This document shows, one piece after another, positions 15,399-18,312 of a stretch of 18,312 bases of DNA. Each line of letters begins with the position of its first letter. The stretch's first letter is position 1. The DNA lies in the NCBI GenBank assembly GCA_022822245.1, contig JAJECB010000111.1, positions 1 to 18,312 on the forward strand. The letters are read 5' to 3'. Under the pieces are notes generated by a model. That model ran no database searches and had not been told where the DNA came from. It saw nothing but the letters and a program-made list of their open reading frames with translations. The position numbers and the translations under genes were made by a program. This DNA is from Gammaproteobacteria bacterium. Lineage in GTDB: Bacteria; Pseudomonadota; Gammaproteobacteria; HK1.

Positions 15399-15484
15399 GC
15401 GAAAATGGGGTCAGAGTGGGTTTTCCGGCGCGGTGGTGCGAGCCGGCTGAGAAACGGGAAAACCCACTCTGACCCCATTTTCGC
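15399..15484. repeat. REP-like palindromic element with 28-base arms
   Basis: Bases 15399-15426 (GCGAAAATGGGGTCAGAGTG and on) are a perfect 28-base inverted repeat of 15457-15484 around a 30-base loop. It sits between two same-strand genes of one presumed operon and ends 20 bases before the next start. The AATGGGGTCAG core is shared with 13255-13346. The stem should be very stable in RNA and could uncouple expression of the two genes. Confidence 0.85.
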
Positions 15485-15504
15485 GGCCTCGCCGGGAGAG
15501 CGGC

Positions 15505-16107
15505 GTGCAGTCACCCTTTGAAGACTTCGCCGACGACAGCACGGGCACCGTCTTTCGCGACGTCACCCTGCTCGCCCTCATCGGGTTCGTGGCGATGGTC
15601 ATCATGCTGCTCCCGCACGTTCGCAAGGCCCAGGACGAGACCGAGGACCATCGCGCCCCCGGCAACGTCATCGTGGAGATCCACTGGCCGTCGGAGCTTC
15701 CCTACGACGTGGACCTCTGGGTGCGGGCGCCCCGGGACGTGCCGGTCGGCTTCTACAACCAGGGCAGCGAATACTTCAATCTCCTGCGCGACGACCTGGG
15801 AGACGAGGCCGACGCGACGGGCCTCAACTACGAGATCACGTACAGCCGGGGGATCCCGGCCGGTGAGTACGTCGTGAACGTCCACATGTACGGGTTGATT
15901 CCGGTCGGCACCGCGATTCCGGTGAAGGTCGTGGTGAGCGTGCGCAAGCAGTTCGACGTCGCCCGCCAGATCCTCCAGACCACCGTCAACCTTGTTCGCC
16001 GCAACCAGGAGGAGACCGCGTTCCGGTTCCGGCTGGACGGGGAGGGGGAGCTGGTGGAGGAGAGCGTGACCACCATTCGCCGGCGCCTGGTAACGGTGGC
16101 GCGTTGA
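15505..16107 (+). CDS. Divergent ExbD/TolR-position protein with DUF2135-like periplasmic domain
   Basis: A 200-residue protein with one membrane helix (about 20-38) preceded by Asp 19 (FRDVTLLALIGFVAMVIMLL). This resembles the ExbD/TolR pattern, in which an Asp at the helix start carries protons. The periplasmic part does not look like ExbD. It contains DVDLWVRAP (68-76), a Gly/Tyr/Asn stretch and PAGEYVVNVHMYG (118-130), the layout of DUF2135-type beta-sandwich domains. Start: GTG 15505 with GGGAGAG just upstream. Being encoded after a TolQ-like channel makes it the likely force-transmitting partner (inference). The domain likeness is by eye and could instead be a generic beta sandwich. Confidence 0.75.
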   Translation: MQSPFEDFADDSTGTVFRDVTLLALIGFVAMVIMLLPHVRKAQDETEDHRAPGNVIVEIHWPSELPYDVDLWVRAPRDVPVGFYNQGSEYFNLLRDDLGDEADATGLNYEITYSRGIPAGEYVVNVHMYGLIPVGTAIPVKVVVSVRKQFDVARQILQTTVNLVRRNQEETAFRFRLDGEGELVEESVTTIRRRLVTVAR

Positions 16108-16233
16108 GCCGCGCGCCGGCATCCTCCGGACCTGACGGGGCGGACCGGATCGGACGGATCGCCCGGAACGGGTCGGGCGGCCAGCGACCGGCCGAACGAG
16201 CGCCCCCGGACCCAAGGCGCGGAGTGACCTGAC

Positions 16234-16752
16234 ATGAGCCTGCTTGCCAGTTTCTTCTTCGCGGCAGTGCTTGCCGCGGTTCTGCTCGCCACCATCGCGA
16301 TCTGGGCCCCTCGCCGAACCGTGCCGCGGGCGGCCGCGGTCGTGCTCGCGGTGACCCTGATCCCCGCCGGCTACGTCGCCCTCACCGAGATCCTGGGAAG
16401 ACCCAAGCCGGTCGCCCACGAGTGGTGGAGCAGCCACGTGACCGATGCGGTCCTGCTCGGCACCACCGTCGACGAGGGGCGGGCGATCTATCTATGGGTC
16501 CAGCTCGACGGCGAGACGCGGCCCCGCTACTACGAGCTTCCGTGGCGAAGGAGGGTCGCGGAGCGCATCCAGGAAGCCACCGACGAAGCGATTCAGACTC
16601 GGGGACGCATCGAGATCCGGGACTTCTTCTCGAAGCGGGCCTGGGACAACCTCGGGGTCGTCAACATCGACATCGTTCCGCCGAGCGCTCCCCCGCTCAA
16701 GCCTCCCCCGCCGCCCGCCCGGGTCTTCGACCCGAAGGGCAACGCCATCTGA
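16234..16752 (+). CDS. Small two-helix membrane protein of unknown function
   Basis: A 172-residue protein with two N-terminal membrane helices (about 5-24 and 33-51) and a body of about 115 residues. The segment RPKPVAHEWW (56-65) starts the body, followed by beta-like stretches (AIYLWVQLDG, RPRYYELPW), a charged helix (RVAERIQEATDEA) and a Pro-rich tail (PPSAPPLKPPPPPARVF). I recognise no named family. The ATG at 16234 has GGAG about 11 bases upstream. It is the third gene of the TolQ-like cluster and could be an accessory or assembly subunit; the Pro-rich tail could bridge the envelope if it is periplasmic. The gap before it (126 bases) holds no gene. Confidence 0.8.
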   Translation: MSLLASFFFAAVLAAVLLATIAIWAPRRTVPRAAAVVLAVTLIPAGYVALTEILGRPKPVAHEWWSSHVTDAVLLGTTVDEGRAIYLWVQLDGETRPRYYELPWRRRVAERIQEATDEAIQTRGRIEIRDFFSKRAWDNLGVVNIDIVPPSAPPLKPPPPPARVFDPKGNAI

Positions 16753-16774
16753 GGCCGCCGGCACGACCCCGCCG

Positions 16775-16803
16775 CTCCCCGCGCGAGCGGCGCGCTCGGG
16801 GAG
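16775..16803. terminator. Strong stem-loop after the TolQ-like cluster
   Basis: CTCCCC-GCGCG (16775-16785) pairs with CGCGC-(TC)-GGGGAG (16791-16803): 11 base pairs with a 2-base bulge and the loop AGCGG. It lies 22 bases after the 172-residue gene. There is no T-run, so termination would be weak or Rho-assisted. A TATACT at 16827-16832 downstream could be the -10 of the stress-protein gene, but no -35 matches. Confidence 0.4.
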
Positions 16804-16868
16804 GCCGGCGAGAGGGGCGTGCGGGATATACTCGCACCGATCCGAAGAGGCCAAGGTGGGAGAGCGCG

Positions 16869-17714
16869 ATGAAGACCATCCTGGTTCCATTCCGTGACGA
16901 CGCGACGGCCCAGGCCGCCCTCGACCTCGCGTGCCGGGCGGCCGCCGCCCGCGGCGCGTGCATCGAGGGGCTGTTCATCCAGACCGCCCCGCTCGTCTAC
17001 GCGAGCGAAGGGATCGCCATCGGCGGGTACGTGACCCAGCTCGCCGACGAGGAGATCCGGCGCGGGGACGATGCGCGGGCCCGCTTCGTCGAGCGCGTGC
17101 GGGCGAACGGGGTCGAGTTCCTCGAGGAGGGGGAGGAGTCGGCGGAGGGGGCGCGGGCGACCTGGCGCCAGATTGACGGCCTCGGCGAGCAGATCGTGGG
17201 CGAGTACGGGCGCGTCTTCGACCTCATCGCCATCGGCCGCGAGACCGACGACTCCTCTCCCGACTGGAACGTCCTCTGCGAGGCGGCCCTGTTCGAGAGC
17301 GGCCGCCTGCTGTTCCTCGCCCCGCCGTCCCTCCCGTCGACCTTCGGGGAGCGCATCGCGGTCCTCTGGAACGGGAGCACCGAGACCGCGCGCACCCTCG
17401 GGGTGGCGATGCCGCTGCTCCTGGCGGCCGGCGAAGTGGTGGTCTGCGCGGTCGAGGGAGTCCACGTGCCGGGGCCGGACGTCGACCAGGTCGCCCGCTG
17501 CCTCGCCGCCAACGGCATCCGCGCGCGCACCCACGTGACCGCGCTCGACGGGCGGTCTCCGGGGCCCGCGGTGCTCGACGACGCGATGGAGACCGAACCC
17601 GACATGCTGGTCAAGGGCGCGTATGCGCAGAGCCGCCTGCGGCAGATGATCTTCGGCGGCCCGACCCGGCACATCCTCAAGTACGCGGAGCTTCCGGTGA
17701 TCATGGGTCACTGA
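16869..17714 (+). CDS. Tandem universal stress protein (UspA superfamily)
   Basis: A 281-residue cytoplasmic protein with two UspA-like halves. The first starts [19 protein letters not shown], includes the helix [21 protein letters not shown] and ends around FDLIAIGRE. The second starts at [20 protein letters not shown] (about 160) and ends [20 protein letters not shown], then [13 protein letters not shown], which carries the G-A-Y/S-R/G-G-x-T-R ATP-binding signature. The first half lacks that glycine-rich loop, so only the second is likely to bind nucleotide. Start: ATG 16869 with GGGAGAG upstream. The MsrA gene begins 52 bases downstream, a stress-related pairing that suggests co-expression. 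The function is binding-based and not enzymatic; its partner is unknown. Confidence 0.93.
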   Translation: MKTILVPFRDDATAQAALDLACRAAAARGACIEGLFIQTAPLVYASEGIAIGGYVTQLADEEIRRGDDARARFVERVRANGVEFLEEGEESAEGARATWRQIDGLGEQIVGEYGRVFDLIAIGRETDDSSPDWNVLCEAALFESGRLLFLAPPSLPSTFGERIAVLWNGSTETARTLGVAMPLLLAAGEVVVCAVEGVHVPGPDVDQVARCLAANGIRARTHVTALDGRSPGPAVLDDAMETEPDMLVKGAYAQSRLRQMIFGGPTRHILKYAELPVIMGH

Positions 17715-17766
17715 GGGCCGAGCGAAGACCCCCATCGAACATTCCGAATCGAGGAGCAGCATCAGC

Positions 17767-18312
17767 ATGTGGTTCACGAGCAGGAAGACCGAGATGCCGT
17801 CCGCGAAGGCCGCCCTCGCCGGCCGGTCGGAAGGAATGCCGGTTCCCGACGCCCACTACGTCAACGGCAACCGGCTCGAGCCCCCGTTCCCGGAAGGGCT
17901 GGAGCTCGCGATGTTCGGCATGGGCTGCTTCTGGGGAGCGGAACGCCGCTTCTGGGAGATGCCGGGCGTGTGGTCCACGTCCGTCGGCTATGCCGGCGGC
18001 CTCACCCCCAACCCCACCTACGAGGAGGTGTGCTCCGGGCGCACCGGCCACAACGAGGTGGTACGGGTCGTCTTCGACCCGGAGGTCGTGGACTACGACG
18101 ACCTCCTGCGGTGCTTCTGGGAGAGCCACGACCCCACCCAGGGCATGCGCCAGGGCAACGACATCGGGACGCAGTACCGGTCGGGGATCTACTGCACTTC
18201 GGGCGAGCAGCAGGCCGCGGCGGCCGCGTCACGCGACGCGTTCCAGGCGGCGCTGTCCGCGTCGGGGCACGCCCGCATCACGACCGAAATCGAACAAGCG
18301 CCGGAGTTCTAC
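17767..18312 (+). CDS. msrA: Peptide-methionine (S)-S-oxide reductase MsrA (cut by window end)
   Basis: The first 182 codons of MsrA, still open at the right edge. The enzyme reduces S-methionine sulfoxide in proteins, with electrons from thioredoxin. The catalytic motif GCFWG (53-57, Cys 54) is intact, followed by SVGYAGG (72-78), [15 protein letters not shown] with the conserved Glu/His/Asn, and [19 protein letters not shown] (121-139). The last bases encode APEFY, which in the family is followed by the resolving-Cys tail, so about 20-40 residues are missing outside the window. The roughly 45-residue N-terminal extension ([14 protein letters not shown]) is typical of the longer MsrA group. 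Start: ATG 17767 with GAGGAG 10 bases upstream. Confidence 0.95.
   Translation, partial: MWFTSRKTEMPSAKAALAGRSEGMPVPDAHYVNGNRLEPPFPEGLELAMFGMGCFWGAERRFWEMPGVWSTSVGYAGGLTPNPTYEEVCSGRTGHNEVVRVVFDPEVVDYDDLLRCFWESHDPTQGMRQGNDIGTQYRSGIYCTSGEQQAAAAASRDAFQAALSASGHARITTEIEQAPEFY

Noticed and set aside
13255..15484. CRISPR array formed by the GGGGTCA repeats
   Set aside because: There are only isolated inverted pairs with no regular direct repeats or spacers, and no cas genes.

Overview
The window looks like a high-GC member of the Pseudomonadota, most likely a gammaproteobacterium. The evidence is GC-rich coding sequence, good Shine-Dalgarno sites with many GTG starts, TolQ/MotA-type and MsrA genes, and GGGGTCA-core palindromes of the REP type. 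The species cannot be named from the sequence, and the phylum call is itself an inference.

Positions 1 to about 5520 form an accessory region. It begins with a two-gene minus-strand operon: a membrane-anchored TerB_N-TerB-TerB_C protein (1339-3807) followed by a BrxD-like (DUF2791 family) P-loop ATPase (111-1328). The pair looks like the ATPase/TerB part of a stress-response or anti-phage module whose remaining genes should lie beyond the left edge. After 477 bases with no supported gene comes a complete DUF1778/GNAT toxin-antitoxin pair (4285-5033, minus), with a readable promoter at 5082-5110. Divergent from it are a probable antitoxin (5123-5338) and a decayed MazF/PemK-type toxin (about 5319-5520).

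Positions 5524-7063 hold two minus-strand metabolic genes: a short-chain dehydrogenase with an Asn-to-Asp change in its catalytic tetrad, and a small cupin. The 466 bases between the cupin and the next gene carry three palindromic structures, including a 194-base MITE-like element bounded by perfect 22-base inverted repeats.

Positions 7530-12473 are a plus-strand operon: ABC ATPase (GldA type), ABC-2 permease (GldF type), GldG-type auxiliary protein, and a DUF4340 protein. Together they should form an envelope ABC system of the kind first described in gliding Bacteroidetes. A histidine phosphatase (12646-13251) follows. It converges on an isocitrate lyase/PEP mutase family enzyme (13345-14301, minus), with a palindromic repeat filling the junction.

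Positions 14744-16752 encode a TolQ/ExbB/MotA-type proton-channel protein, an unusual ExbD/TolR-position protein whose periplasmic domain resembles DUF2135 proteins, and a small two-helix membrane protein. This set is probably an uncharacterised ion-driven envelope motor. A second copy of the GGGGTCA-type palindrome separates the first two of these genes. The window ends with a tandem universal stress protein (16869-17714) and a methionine sulfoxide reductase A gene cut by the right edge (17767-18312).

The strongest candidates for something undescribed are the TM-anchored TerB/BrxD-like module and the TolQ-like/DUF2135-like motor set.
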